Source: Nannocystis pusilla
GTDB lineage: Bacteria; Myxococcota_A; Polyangia; Nannocystales; Nannocystaceae
Assembly: GCF_026626665.1 (NCBI RefSeq)
Contig: NZ_JAPNKE010000002.1
Span: 4,751,168 to 4,815,167, forward strand
Reading direction: 5' to 3'
DNA: 64,000 nt
Notes under the pieces: model-generated
What the model was told of the DNA's origin: nothing
The model's database searches: none
What the model saw: the letters and a program-made list of their open reading frames with translations, nothing else
Program-made: the position numbers and the translations under genes
Shown: positions 1-8,629 of the stretch, piece by piece
Layout: each line of letters begins with the position of its first letter
Position numbering within the stretch: the stretch's first letter is position 1

Positions 1-1
1 C

Positions 2-881
2 CGCCGGACCTGGCTCGCCGAATGGCTGCACGCCCCCCACGACCTGCGACCGGGCCTGAACTCGACCATGCCGCGCCTGTCCCTCGGGACAGCCGAGGCC
101 GCCGACCTCGCCGCCGCGCTGATCCCCGACGCCGAGCTCGCCGCGCCTCCGCCCGGCGAGCTCGCCCGCGGCCGCGTCCTGTTCGAGGACAAGTCGTGCG
201 CCCTGTGTCACCGCTTCACCGGCGCGCCGCCCATCGCCCCGGCGGCCAGGCTGCCCGTCCCGCTCGACGACGCCCATGCAGCGCGGCCTGGCGCAGGCCC
301 CCGACCTCCGCTTCACGCGCGAGCGCATGCGCCCCACCGCGCTCGTCGCCTGGTTGCTCGATCCGCCGCGGCACAAGCCCGGCACGCCGATGCCGAAGAT
401 CCCGCTCGACGAGGCCGACGCGCGGGCGCTCGCCGCCTACCTCACCGACGTCCCGCTCGAACCCCTCCCCGCCCCGAAGCCCGTCCGGCGCCTGCCGATC
501 CTCGAGCGCCGCGTCACCTGGGCCGAGGTCGAGGCCGAACTCCAAAAGACCTGCTGGCACTGCCACTCCGATCCGGATTACGCGCGGGGCGACGGCGGCC
601 CGGGCAACAGCGGCGGCTACGGCTTCACCCCGCGGCGGCTCGACCTCGCCTCGTACATCGGGATCTCCTCCGGCAGCGTCGGCGACGACGGCCAGCGGCG
701 CAGCGTGTTCGCGCCGCTGCCCGACGGCACCCCGCGGATCGTCGCGCACATGCTCGCGCGCCACGCCGAGGTCGAGGGCGCCGCGCCGGAGCTGCGCGGC
801 ATGCCGCTCGGCCTCACGCCCGTGCCCCTGGCCGACATTCAACTGGTCGACACCTGGATCGCCCAGGGCCGCCCGCAGTGA
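2..881 (+). CDS. Multihaem cytochrome c, 5' partial, frameshifted
   Basis: The reading frame runs in from upstream of the window (codons from position 2) and carries a c-type haem motif CALCH at 197-211. The homology then continues in the next frame to the stop at 879-881, with a typical class I cytochrome stretch (GTPMPKIPLDEADARALAAY) and a second haem motif CWHCH at 552-566. Removing one C from the CCC run at 273-275 joins the frames smoothly (LDDA-MQRGL). The product is probably a periplasmic electron-transfer protein with at least two haems; the N-terminus is outside the window. Either a sequencing indel or a real inactivation explains the break. A palindromic element (77-92) lies inside the coding region and another starts at the stop codon. 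Confidence 0.75.
77..92. repeat. Palindromic element CTGTCCC-N2-GGGACAG inside a gene
   Basis: Seven-base perfect arms with a two-base centre. It belongs to the TGTCC/GGACA family found throughout the window. Here it is read in frame as Leu-Ser-Leu-Gly-Thr within the cytochrome gene. Confidence 0.7.
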
Positions 882-977
882 CATGTCCCGATGAACATGC
901 CTTTTAGAGCATGTCCATCGCGCTTCGCTCGTTGCTGTCTTTCAAGACATATCCTCAAGAACATGTCCATGAAGCCA
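881..977. repeat. Cluster of TGTCC/GGACA palindromic elements
   Basis: At least three imperfect copies follow the cytochrome stop codon directly, the clearest being 935-950 (CTGTCT-N4-AGACAT). The interval 882-1194 between the cytochrome and the sulfur-fusion gene holds no convincing gene; beyond these elements I see nothing in it. Confidence 0.6.
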
Positions 978-1194
978 TCTTGAGCGCCTCCTACCCGCCC
1001 GGCCGCGCCCGCGCCGCCACCTCACGAACGCCAGCGCGACCGCAGCTGCACGTGGCCGCTCGCCGCGCGCCGCGAGGGCGCCGCCGGAGGAGCGCGCTCA
1101 CATCGGCGTCAGAACTCCGCTCCGCGGCCTGCTGCGTCGGCGCGGCCGCGACCTCGCGCTTTCACGGGCGACGACCGTCATGTAGCGTGCCGCC

Positions 1195-3645
1195 ATGCGC
1201 CTCAGCTACCACCAGCTCGTCGATCGCGTCCGCGCCCGCGTCTCCGGGGTCACCGCCGCCGAGCTCGCGGTGCGGCGCGCTCAGCCTGGCGATCCCAGCG
1301 TCGTCCTCGACGTGCGCGAGCCGGACGAGTTCGCGGGCACCGGCGCCCTCGCCGGCGCCTTGCACGTCCCGCGCGGCCTCGTCGAGAAGCTCGCCGCCGA
1401 CATCTTGCCCGACCTCGACGCCGCGATCGCCGTCGTCTGCGCCTCGGGCCACCGCGCCGTGCTCGTCGCCGACGTCTTGCAGCTGCTGGGCTACAGCCGC
1501 GTGCAGTACCTCGAGGGCGGCCTGCTCGCCTGGCAGGGCGCCGGTCTCCCGCTCGCGCCCGCCTCCTGCGCTCGCCCCTCCGCGGCCGCCTGCGCCCGCA
1601 CCCCGACCTGGGCCGACATCCGCGCCGCCTTCCCGATCGTCGGCCGCCAGGTCCCCGTCATGGGCGAGGGCGAGCGGGCCCTCCTCTACCTCGATCACGC
1701 CGCCTCCACCCACGCCCCCGAGCCCGTGCTCGATCGCTACGCCCGCTTCATGGCCGGCGAGTACGCCAACATCCACCGCGGCACCCACCTCCTCTCGCGC
1801 AAGGCCACCGAGCACTTCGACGAGTGTTACTACGTCGTCTCCGACTTCATCGGCGGCGACCTCGAGCGCGACTGCGTCGTCTTCCTCGGCAACACCACCC
1901 AGGCCGTCGACCTCGCCGCCCACGTCATGGCCGGGCTGCCCGGCAAGGTCGTCGTCACCGAGCTCGAGCACCACTCGAACGACCTCCCGCACCGCAACCG
2001 CGGTCCGGTCCTGCGCGCGCGGATCACCGCCGACGGTCGCCTCGACATGGACCACCTGGCCCAGCTCTTGCGGCAGAACCAGGTCAAGCTGGTCGCCGTC
2101 ACCGGCGCCAGCAACGTCACCGGCTGGATGCCCGACATCCACGCGATCGCCCGCCTCGCCCACGAGCACGGCGCGCTGATCCTCGTCGACGCCGCCCAGC
2201 TGCTCGCGCACCAGCGCATCGACGTGAGGCCGGCCGGCGACCCCGAGCACCTCGACTTCCTCGCCGCCGCCGGGCACAAGGCCTACGCCCCGTTCGGCGC
2301 CGCTTTCCTTTATGGTCCGCGCGGCATCATGGACGCCGCCCCGCCCTACCTGCCCGGCGGCGGCACGGCCTCGCGCGTCGGCCCGCACAGCGTCGAGTAC
2401 GTCAGCGCCCCCGACCGCCATCAGGGCGGCACGCCCAACATCGGCGGCGTGCTCGCCCTGGCCGAGGCGCTGCGCTTCCTCGACGGCATCGGCATGGCCC
2501 ACGTCCGCCAGCACGAGCTCGCGCTGACGCGACGGGCCATGGCCGGCATGAAGGCCCTCGGCGTGACCCTCTACGGCCCCGACGATCCCGACGCGCGCCT
2601 CGGCGTCCTCAGCTTCAACGTCGCCGGCGTCTCCGATCCGCTGGCCGCCGCGGTGCTCAGCGAGGAGCGCGGGATCGCCGTCCGCAACGGCCGCTTCTGC
2701 GCCCACGTCCACGTCGATCGCCTGCTCGCCAGCCAGGGCGGCGCCACCCCCGAGCCCGGCAGCGCGCCCGGGGCGGTGCGCGCCTCGTTCGGCCTCTACA
2801 ACGACGAGGCCGACGTCGATCGCCTGATCGAGGCCGTGGCTGTCCTTCGGGACAGGCGATGGGTCGGCCGCTACCGCGTCCGCGCCGCCGGCGTCACCGC
2901 CGAGTTCGCCGGCCGCTGCAACGACCGCTGGATGGAGGCCGACGCCCCGAGCCCGCCGGCCCACGTCGACACCGACCCGGGCGCCGCCATGCTGTTCGCC
3001 CAGCTCAACCCGAGCGGCCCCACGCGCTCCTACCTGGTCGCCGACCGCCGCAGCGGCGCCGCCATGCTCGTCGACCCGCGGCGCGACCAGGTCGACCGCT
3101 ACCTCGCCGAGCTGCAGCGCCACGGCCTCCGCCTCGAGCTCGTCCTCGACACCCACACCCACGGCGACCACCTCTCCGGCGCCAAGCGGCTCAAGGACCT
3201 GCTCGGCTGCGAGATCGCCATGCACCGGGCCGCCGCCGCCCCGTGCGTCGATCGGCCGCTCGAGGACGGCGACACCATCACCCTCGGCGACCTCGCCCTC
3301 GAGGTGTGGCACACCCCCGGCCACACCCCCGACTCGCTGTGCCTGCTCCTGCCCGACCGCGTCCTCACGGGCGACACTCTGTGGCTCGGCGGCACCGGCG
3401 GCTGCGACCTCGGCGGCGATCCGGCCGCCCTCGCCGCCAGCCTGCTGCGCCTGCGCGGCCTGCCCGCGCACACCGAGGTGTGGCCGCTGCACGACCTCGA
3501 GGGCCGCGGGCGCGCCACCATCGGCGAGGAGGCCGGGCAGAACCCGTTCCTCCAGGGCGACCTCGGCCAGCTGCGCGCCCGCCTGGCGCCCAACCCCGGC
3601 GAGGCCTCGGCGGTCAGCCGGGCCAACGCCGCCTGTCAGACATGA
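1195..3645 (+). CDS. Rhodanese / cysteine desulfurase / MBL-fold (persulfide dioxygenase-like) triple fusion
   Basis: An 816-residue protein of three sulfur domains. Residues about 1-125 form a rhodanese (DVREPDEF at 39-46, active-site Cys82 in CASGHR). Residues about 140-560 form a class V aminotransferase of the SufS/Csd type, with PLP lysine K362 in AAGHK and catalytic Cys502 in NGRFCAH. Residues about 590-780 form a metallo-beta-lactamase domain with THTHGDH (653-659), HTPGHT, GDT and a late PLHD, closest in layout to ETHE1-type persulfide dioxygenases. Inferred role: release of sulfur from cysteine, persulfide transfer to the rhodanese, and oxidation of excess persulfide by the MBL domain, all in one cytosolic chain. 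All key residues are intact. A palindromic element (2840-2855) lies in the linker before the MBL domain. ATG start at 1195. Confidence 0.85.
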   Translation: MRLSYHQLVDRVRARVSGVTAAELAVRRAQPGDPSVVLDVREPDEFAGTGALAGALHVPRGLVEKLAADILPDLDAAIAVVCASGHRAVLVADVLQLLGYSRVQYLEGGLLAWQGAGLPLAPASCARPSAAACARTPTWADIRAAFPIVGRQVPVMGEGERALLYLDHAASTHAPEPVLDRYARFMAGEYANIHRGTHLLSRKATEHFDECYYVVSDFIGGDLERDCVVFLGNTTQAVDLAAHVMAGLPGKVVVTELEHHSNDLPHRNRGPVLRARITADGRLDMDHLAQLLRQNQVKLVAVTGASNVTGWMPDIHAIARLAHEHGALILVDAAQLLAHQRIDVRPAGDPEHLDFLAAAGHKAYAPFGAAFLYGPRGIMDAAPPYLPGGGTASRVGPHSVEYVSAPDRHQGGTPNIGGVLALAEALRFLDGIGMAHVRQHELALTRRAMAGMKALGVTLYGPDDPDARLGVLSFNVAGVSDPLAAAVLSEERGIAVRNGRFCAHVHVDRLLASQGGATPEPGSAPGAVRASFGLYNDEADVDRLIEAVAVLRDRRWVGRYRVRAAGVTAEFAGRCNDRWMEADAPSPPAHVDTDPGAAMLFAQLNPSGPTRSYLVADRRSGAAMLVDPRRDQVDRYLAELQRHGLRLELVLDTHTHGDHLSGAKRLKDLLGCEIAMHRAAAAPCVDRPLEDGDTITLGDLALEVWHTPGHTPDSLCLLLPDRVLTGDTLWLGGTGGCDLGGDPAALAASLLRLRGLPAHTEVWPLHDLEGRGRATIGEEAGQNPFLQGDLGQLRARLAPNPGEASAVSRANAACQT
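2840..2855. repeat. Palindromic element inside the sulfur-fusion gene
   Basis: CTGTCC-N4-GGACAG with perfect six-base arms, translated as Val-Leu-Arg-Asp, at the boundary between the desulfurase and MBL domains. Confidence 0.7.
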
Positions 3646-3712
3646 CCTGGCGGACATGCTCCTCGGGCCATGTCCATTCGGACATGCCCCTGGGAGCATG
3701 CCCCGAGAGACA
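3633..3712. repeat. Palindromic element cluster over the stop codon of the sulfur-fusion gene
   Basis: Four or five overlapping copies; the best is ATGTCC-N4-GGACAT at 3670-3685. The stop codon (3643-3645) is part of the first copy. The cluster fills the gap between this gene and the convergent lipoprotein gene ending at 3718, where a terminator might be expected. Confidence 0.65.
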
Positions 3713-3717
3713 TCCGC

Positions 3718-4542
3718 TCACAGCGCCGCGATCTCGGCCCCCAGGCACCACGCGCCGTGGGGGTCGACCTCCGGCGTGAACAGGTTGACGTCGCGCAGGC
3801 CGGCCTCGTCGCAGGCGTCGGAGCCGAAGTAGCTCTGCTGCGGCGACGGAAGCGACGACGGATCGGCGCCGAAGCCGATCGTCGACTTCGCGTCGCCGCC
3901 GACGAAGCCGACGCAGAAGCGCCCGGTCTCGATCACCGGCTGCTGCGGCTCCGAGATCTGCAGCGACCCGGAGCTCACGGGCAGCCCGAGCGACTCCGAG
4001 GTGTAGAGCACCTGCTGGAGGTCGGCCGAGCGGATCTGGAAGCGCACCCGCGCCTGACCCGACACGGACACCAGGGTGTAGTCGATGCGCCGCACCCGGT
4101 ACGGCGGCGGGACCGGGGCGTCGAAGCACTCCGCCCCGCGGATCTCCCCGTCGAGCCCGTTCCAGATGTTGCCGGCGCCATAGCACCACAGCGGCTCGAC
4201 GCAGTTGGCCGGATCGTAGTGGTGCAGCTCGGCGGTCGACGGCGCGCCGCCGGTGGTGCTCGTGTCGCCGGTCGTCAGGGCGATCGTCGTGCCGGTGCTG
4301 GTGTCCTCGCCGTCGAGCACGCCCGTCGTCACCGGTCCGGTGCTCGTGCTCGTGCTCGTATCCGTCGTCGTCGTCGTGCTCGTGCTCGTGCTCGTGCTCG
4401 TCCCCGGCTCCGCGGTCGAGGCCGGCACCAGCTCGCTCGTCGAGCCGGTCACGCCGTCGTAGGCCGGGTTCTCGGTCAGGCACCCGCCCAGGGCCACCAG
4501 GCACCCTGCCAGCCGCGCGCGTCCGCCCCGAAGCCCCATCAT
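3718..4542 (-). CDS. Thr/Ser-rich linker lipoprotein, unknown function
   Basis: A predicted outer-membrane or periplasmic lipoprotein of about 274 residues. The chosen ATG (4540-4542; a second at 4537-4539) gives a short signal peptide ending in the lipobox LGGC. A Thr/Ser linker of about 60 residues follows, encoded partly by a repeating GTGCTC tract on the plus strand near 4370-4400. The C-terminal domain has paired Cys (ANCVEPLWCYG, RGAECF, GSDACDEAG, AWCLG) and looks beta-rich; I do not recognise it. It is divergent from the RCC1 lipoprotein with about 130 bp between, so the two may share control. Longer starts upstream would bury the signal peptide. Confidence 0.75.
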   Translation of the reverse strand: MMGLRGGRARLAGCLVALGGCLTENPAYDGVTGSTSELVPASTAEPGTSTSTSTSTTTTTDTSTSTSTGPVTTGVLDGEDTSTGTTIALTTGDTSTTGGAPSTAELHHYDPANCVEPLWCYGAGNIWNGLDGEIRGAECFDAPVPPPYRVRRIDYTLVSVSGQARVRFQIRSADLQQVLYTSESLGLPVSSGSLQISEPQQPVIETGRFCVGFVGGDAKSTIGFGADPSSLPSPQQSYFGSDACDEAGLRDVNLFTPEVDPHGAWCLGAEIAAL

Positions 4543-4585
4543 CTCTACTGTACCACGTTCCGCGCGCGCCGGCCGGTCCCCCCAT

Positions 4586-4604
4586 ACATGTCCCAAAGTT
4601 CATG
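4586..4604. repeat. Palindromic element in a divergent promoter region
   Basis: ACATGTCCC-N-AAGTTCATG, an imperfect copy of the common element, between two divergently transcribed lipoprotein genes. A regulatory role is possible but only inferred from position. Confidence 0.45.
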
Positions 4605-4670
4605 CGACCCGACCCACGCGACCCGCCCTCGCTCGCACCCGCCCGCACGTCGTGGGCTATCGTCGGCGCG

Positions 4671-6893
4671 ATGAAGACGCTTCGCCTCGGCCTCGGCTGG
4701 CTCCTCGCGCTCACGCCGGCTTGCGCCGACCGCGGGCGCGAGCCGGCCGGTACGCCGCCTGCCGTCGGCGACCGCGACGGCGACGAAATCACCGCCGCCG
4801 GTCCCACGCTCGCGCTCGGCGTCGGCCACACCTGCGCCCTGCAACGCGGCGAGGTCTACTGCTGGGGCTACGGCGCCCACGGCCAGCTCGGCCTCGGCGA
4901 CCGCCGCGATCGCAGCGAACCCACGCGCGTCCCGGGCCTCACCGACGTCGTCGCCCTCGCCGCCGGCACCTGGCACACCTGCGCCCTCCGGCGCGGCGGC
5001 GACGTCCTCTGCTGGGGCGACGGCTCGCTCGGCCAGCTCGGCGACGGCGCTCTCGGCACGCGCCCGCGGCCGAGCCCGGTGGCCGGCCTGCGGGCCCGGG
5101 CCATCGCCGCCGGCGGCTCGCACACCTGCGCGATCGACCATGTCCGAAAGGTCCTGTGCTGGGGCTCCAACTACCGCGGCGAGTCGGGCCCCGGCCAGGC
5201 CGCGCTCGCGCGACCGACCGCCGTCCCCGGCGTGCCCGCGGCCGACGCCGTCGTCCTCGGCGACTCGTACGCCTGCGCCCGCGCCGGCGGCGACGTGACC
5301 TGCTGGGGCGCCGATCCGCTGCGCGACGGCCACGACACCGCCGCCGCCGAGCTGCCCGCCTTGGCCGGGGCCGTCCGCCTCGCCGCCGGCGGCGATCACC
5401 TGTGCGCCGTCGGCCGCGACGGTCACGTCCTGTGCATCGGGACAGGTTCCGAAGGACAGCTCGGAGACGGCCGTCCCCCGACCCGCGAGCCTGCGCGCAG
5501 CCCTCACGGGATCGCCGTGGCGCGCCCGCGGGTCGCAGAGGTGGTCGACCTCGACGACGCGGTGAGCGCCGCGGTCGGCGGCGAATCCGCCTGCGCGCTG
5601 CGGCGCACCGGCGCCCTCGCCTGCTGGGGCGAGAACCGCGACGGCCAGCTCGGCGACGGCAGCAAGCGCCCCCGCGATCGCCCCGGCCCCGTCGTCGAGC
5701 TCGCCGACGTCGTCGAGCTCGCCGTCGGCTCCGCGCACGCCTGCGTCCGGCGCGAGCGCGGCGAGGTGGCCTGCTGGGGTTACGACGAATTCGCCCAGGC
5801 CGGTCCGCGCCCGCCCGCGACCGCCGTCCCGCCTGCGGTCCACCCGATCGCCGCCACCGGCCTCGCGGTCGGCCAGGTCCACGCCTGCGCCTGGAACGAC
5901 GGCGGCGCCTGGTGCTGGGGCGACGACACCTACGGTCAGCTCGGCGACGGCGCCCGGGCCCGGCGCGACGCCCCGACCGCGGTGCCGGGCCTCGGCCGCG
6001 TGCGCGAGCTGGTGGTCGGCGCGCGTCACACCTGCGCTTTGGAACATGGCGGAACAGTCATGTGCTGGGGCGACGACACCTTCGGCCAGCTGGCCGGGCG
6101 CGGCGTCCCGCGCGGCGAGCCGGTGGACGAGCACGCCGGCCCGCTGCCGCTGCCGCCGGTGGACACGCGCAGTCGAGCGCGCCCGGGCCCCGTGGCCGGC
6201 CTCGCGGACGTCGTCGACCTCGCCGCCTACGAGCACCGGACCTGCGCCTTGCGGCGCGGCGGCGCCGTGGTGTGCTGGCACGCCTTCGCCGAGGCACCGC
6301 TGGCGCAGGAGCGCACGATCGCGGGCGCCGTCGAGCTCGTCGTCGGCGCCGCGCACGCGTGCAGCCGCGACGCCAGCGGCAAAGTCCGCTGCTGGGGCGC
6401 CAATCACAGCGGTCGCCTCGGCGACGGCACCACCGAGTCTCGCGACGCCGACGTCGCCGTCCGCGGGCTCGACGACGCGGTCGCCCTCGCGGCCGGCAGG
6501 CTCCACACCTGCGCCCTGCGGCGCGGCGGCGACGTCGTGTGCTGGGGCGACGGCATGCTCGGACAGCTCGGCGACGGCTCGCGGGCCGATCGCGCGGCGC
6601 CGACCCGCGTGCCCGACCTCGGGCCCGCGCGCGCGGTCGCGGCGGGCGAGGACGCGACCTGTGCGATCGGACAGGCCGGCCGCGTCCACTGCTGGGGCGA
6701 CGGCGCGGGCGGAGGCGGTCGATTCGCGCCTGAGCTCGTCGGCGACGCGCCGGCCGAGGTGCTCGCCGTCGGCGCGCACGGGGCGTGCAGCGGCGACGGC
6801 GAGCGCGTCGTCTGTCGGGGCGCGGGGCTGTCGCCGCAGCGCCCTCGCACGTGGGACGTCGTCACCAAACCCCGCGCGATTCCGCTGCCATGA
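4671..6893 (+). CDS. RCC1-repeat lipoprotein
   Basis: A 740-residue protein with a lipoprotein signal (MKTLRLGLGWLLALTPAC) followed by about 14 RCC1-type repeats of the form HTCAL-x-GG-VxCWG-xxxGQLGDG, enough for two seven-bladed propellers. In bacteria such proteins are usually secreted and unrelated to Ran exchange; a binding or scaffold role at the cell surface is inferred. ATG 4671 was chosen because it begins the signal peptide; an upstream ATG at 4602 would add 23 residues without signal character. Imperfect palindromic elements occur inside the gene near 5143 and 5445. It is convergent with nothing; a VWA lipoprotein follows on the same strand after about 110 bp. Confidence 0.85.
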   Translation: MKTLRLGLGWLLALTPACADRGREPAGTPPAVGDRDGDEITAAGPTLALGVGHTCALQRGEVYCWGYGAHGQLGLGDRRDRSEPTRVPGLTDVVALAAGTWHTCALRRGGDVLCWGDGSLGQLGDGALGTRPRPSPVAGLRARAIAAGGSHTCAIDHVRKVLCWGSNYRGESGPGQAALARPTAVPGVPAADAVVLGDSYACARAGGDVTCWGADPLRDGHDTAAAELPALAGAVRLAAGGDHLCAVGRDGHVLCIGTGSEGQLGDGRPPTREPARSPHGIAVARPRVAEVVDLDDAVSAAVGGESACALRRTGALACWGENRDGQLGDGSKRPRDRPGPVVELADVVELAVGSAHACVRRERGEVACWGYDEFAQAGPRPPATAVPPAVHPIAATGLAVGQVHACAWNDGGAWCWGDDTYGQLGDGARARRDAPTAVPGLGRVRELVVGARHTCALEHGGTVMCWGDDTFGQLAGRGVPRGEPVDEHAGPLPLPPVDTRSRARPGPVAGLADVVDLAAYEHRTCALRRGGAVVCWHAFAEAPLAQERTIAGAVELVVGAAHACSRDASGKVRCWGANHSGRLGDGTTESRDADVAVRGLDDAVALAAGRLHTCALRRGGDVVCWGDGMLGQLGDGSRADRAAPTRVPDLGPARAVAAGEDATCAIGQAGRVHCWGDGAGGGGRFAPELVGDAPAEVLAVGAHGACSGDGERVVCRGAGLSPQRPRTWDVVTKPRAIPLP

Positions 6894-7000
6894 ACTCGCC
6901 TTCAGTGCGGCGCTGACGCGGCGAAATCACCGTGGCTCGCGCGCTTGAAAGGCGCGTCGTCGCCGGGCGATAGTCGTGATCGGCTCGACTTCTTCGCGCG

Positions 7001-8437
7001 GTGAAAATTATGGCACGCAAAGCTCCTCTCGTATGGATGACCTCGATCGGCCTCGTCGTGGGCTGTGGTGACGACGGCACGCAAACCTCGCAGACCGGCG
7101 TCGCCTCGCAGACGACGATGTCGACCCAGCCGACGACGCTGGACACGCTCGGCACCTCCGAAGGCAGCGAGTCTGCCACCGGCACCCCGCCGACCACCAC
7201 CGAGGGCACCATGGGCATGACGAGCGACAGCTCGGGCGTGCCGACGTCGACCACCGACAGCACCTCGACCGGCATGGTCACGGCGACGATGAGCACCACC
7301 GAGACCGCGACCGACACGCTGACCACCGAGCCGCCCGAGACGACGACCTCGACCAGCACCGACACCGCCTCGAGCACCACCGACGAGACGACCTCGAGCA
7401 CCTCGACCACCGACACCACCACGACCACCACCACGGACCCGGGCACCACCACCGAGGACATCCCCTGCAACGAGATGCAGGTCGTCCTCACCCCGGTCGT
7501 GCCGAACGTCATGCTGGTGCTCGACAAGTCGGGCTCGATGCTGTCGCTGTGGGACCACGACGCCAACCCGAACACGCCGACGGTGAGCCGCTGGTTCAGC
7601 CTCTACGCCGTGGTCGACCAGGTGCTCACCGCCTTCAACGGCAACTTCAACTTCGGCATGAACCTGTTCCCCAACAAGCAGGCCGTCGACACCTACGTCG
7701 TCGGCGCCTGCCCGGTGAACGCCAACGTCGAGGTCCCGGTCGCCCCCTTCAACAAGAACCCGATCCTCAACGCCCTGCCGGCGCAGAACAACAACACCAT
7801 CAAGGGCGGCACCCCGGCCCAGGCCGGCGTGCTGGCGGCGCTCAACCACCTCAAGTCGCTCGACCCGATGATCCCGCGGGCGATCATGCTCATCACCGAC
7901 GGCGCGGCCAACTGCACCACCGGCAAGGCGCCCCCGCCGTTGTTTGAAGACTACGATCAGTCGCTGCACACCCTGGTCGGCAACGCCTTCACGCAGGACG
8001 GCATCCCGACCTACGTCATCGGCATCGCCATCGCCAACGCCGTCTCGCCGGTGCAGATGGACGGCAGCCCCGACAACATCAACCCGTACCAGAAGCTCAA
8101 CGAGCTGGCGACCTCGGGCGGCACCGCCAAGCCCGGCCCCGAGAAGTTCTACAGCGCCGACAACCAGGTCGAGCTGCAGGCCGCGCTCAACGCCATCGTC
8201 AGCGACGCCCAGAGCTGCGTGATCGCGCTCAACGACCAGCCCGGCTTCCCGCAGTTCACGAAGGTCAAGATCGGCGACGTCGAGGTGCCGAAGATCACCG
8301 ACTGCGCCAACGAGAACGGCTGGAAGTACGTCGAGCCCGCGCCGCCGTACACCGCCATCGAGCTGTGCGGCACCGCCTGCAACTCGCTCAAGCAGACCGG
8401 CGAGGCCGGCGTCGAGTACTACTGCAAGCCCGGCTGA
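7001..8437 (+). CDS. VWA-domain lipoprotein with Thr/Ser-rich linker
   Basis: GTG 7001 or ATG 7010 opens a lipoprotein signal (lipobox VVGC, then GDDG). A Thr/Ser linker runs to about residue 150, followed by a von Willebrand factor A domain with an intact MIDAS motif DKSGSM (D172, S174, S176 counted from 7010). The fold continues with SLYAVVDQVLTAF, an aliphatic strand before LITDGAANC, and a late Cys-rich tail. It is an envelope-anchored, metal-dependent adhesion or binding protein by family; the ligand is unknown. The next gene on the strand is another Thr-rich lipoprotein, and a VWA-like relative with a degraded MIDAS lies at 18139-19269. Confidence 0.85.
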   Translation: MKIMARKAPLVWMTSIGLVVGCGDDGTQTSQTGVASQTTMSTQPTTLDTLGTSEGSESATGTPPTTTEGTMGMTSDSSGVPTSTTDSTSTGMVTATMSTTETATDTLTTEPPETTTSTSTDTASSTTDETTSSTSTTDTTTTTTTDPGTTTEDIPCNEMQVVLTPVVPNVMLVLDKSGSMLSLWDHDANPNTPTVSRWFSLYAVVDQVLTAFNGNFNFGMNLFPNKQAVDTYVVGACPVNANVEVPVAPFNKNPILNALPAQNNNTIKGGTPAQAGVLAALNHLKSLDPMIPRAIMLITDGAANCTTGKAPPPLFEDYDQSLHTLVGNAFTQDGIPTYVIGIAIANAVSPVQMDGSPDNINPYQKLNELATSGGTAKPGPEKFYSADNQVELQAALNAIVSDAQSCVIALNDQPGFPQFTKVKIGDVEVPKITDCANENGWKYVEPAPPYTAIELCGTACNSLKQTGEAGVEYYCKPG

Positions 8438-8629
8438 CGCGCCGCCCGTCGGGCCGGGCAGCCGAGCCCGGTGCCGTCATTCGCGCGGGCAATCGTCGAT
8501 TGCGGATTGCCGCCACCGGCACGAGCCCGCCGGCCTCCCGGCCGCGGGCTTCGCCGTGCGCGGCGCTTCGCAGGTCGCCCCGCGCGGGCGCGATTGATGC
8601 CTAGCCGCGACCCTGGTAGGGTGGCTGGA

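Noticed and set aside
881..977. Rho-independent terminator
   Set aside because: The hairpins are short and lack a following T-run. The same sequences occur inside genes, so a simple terminator role is not supported.
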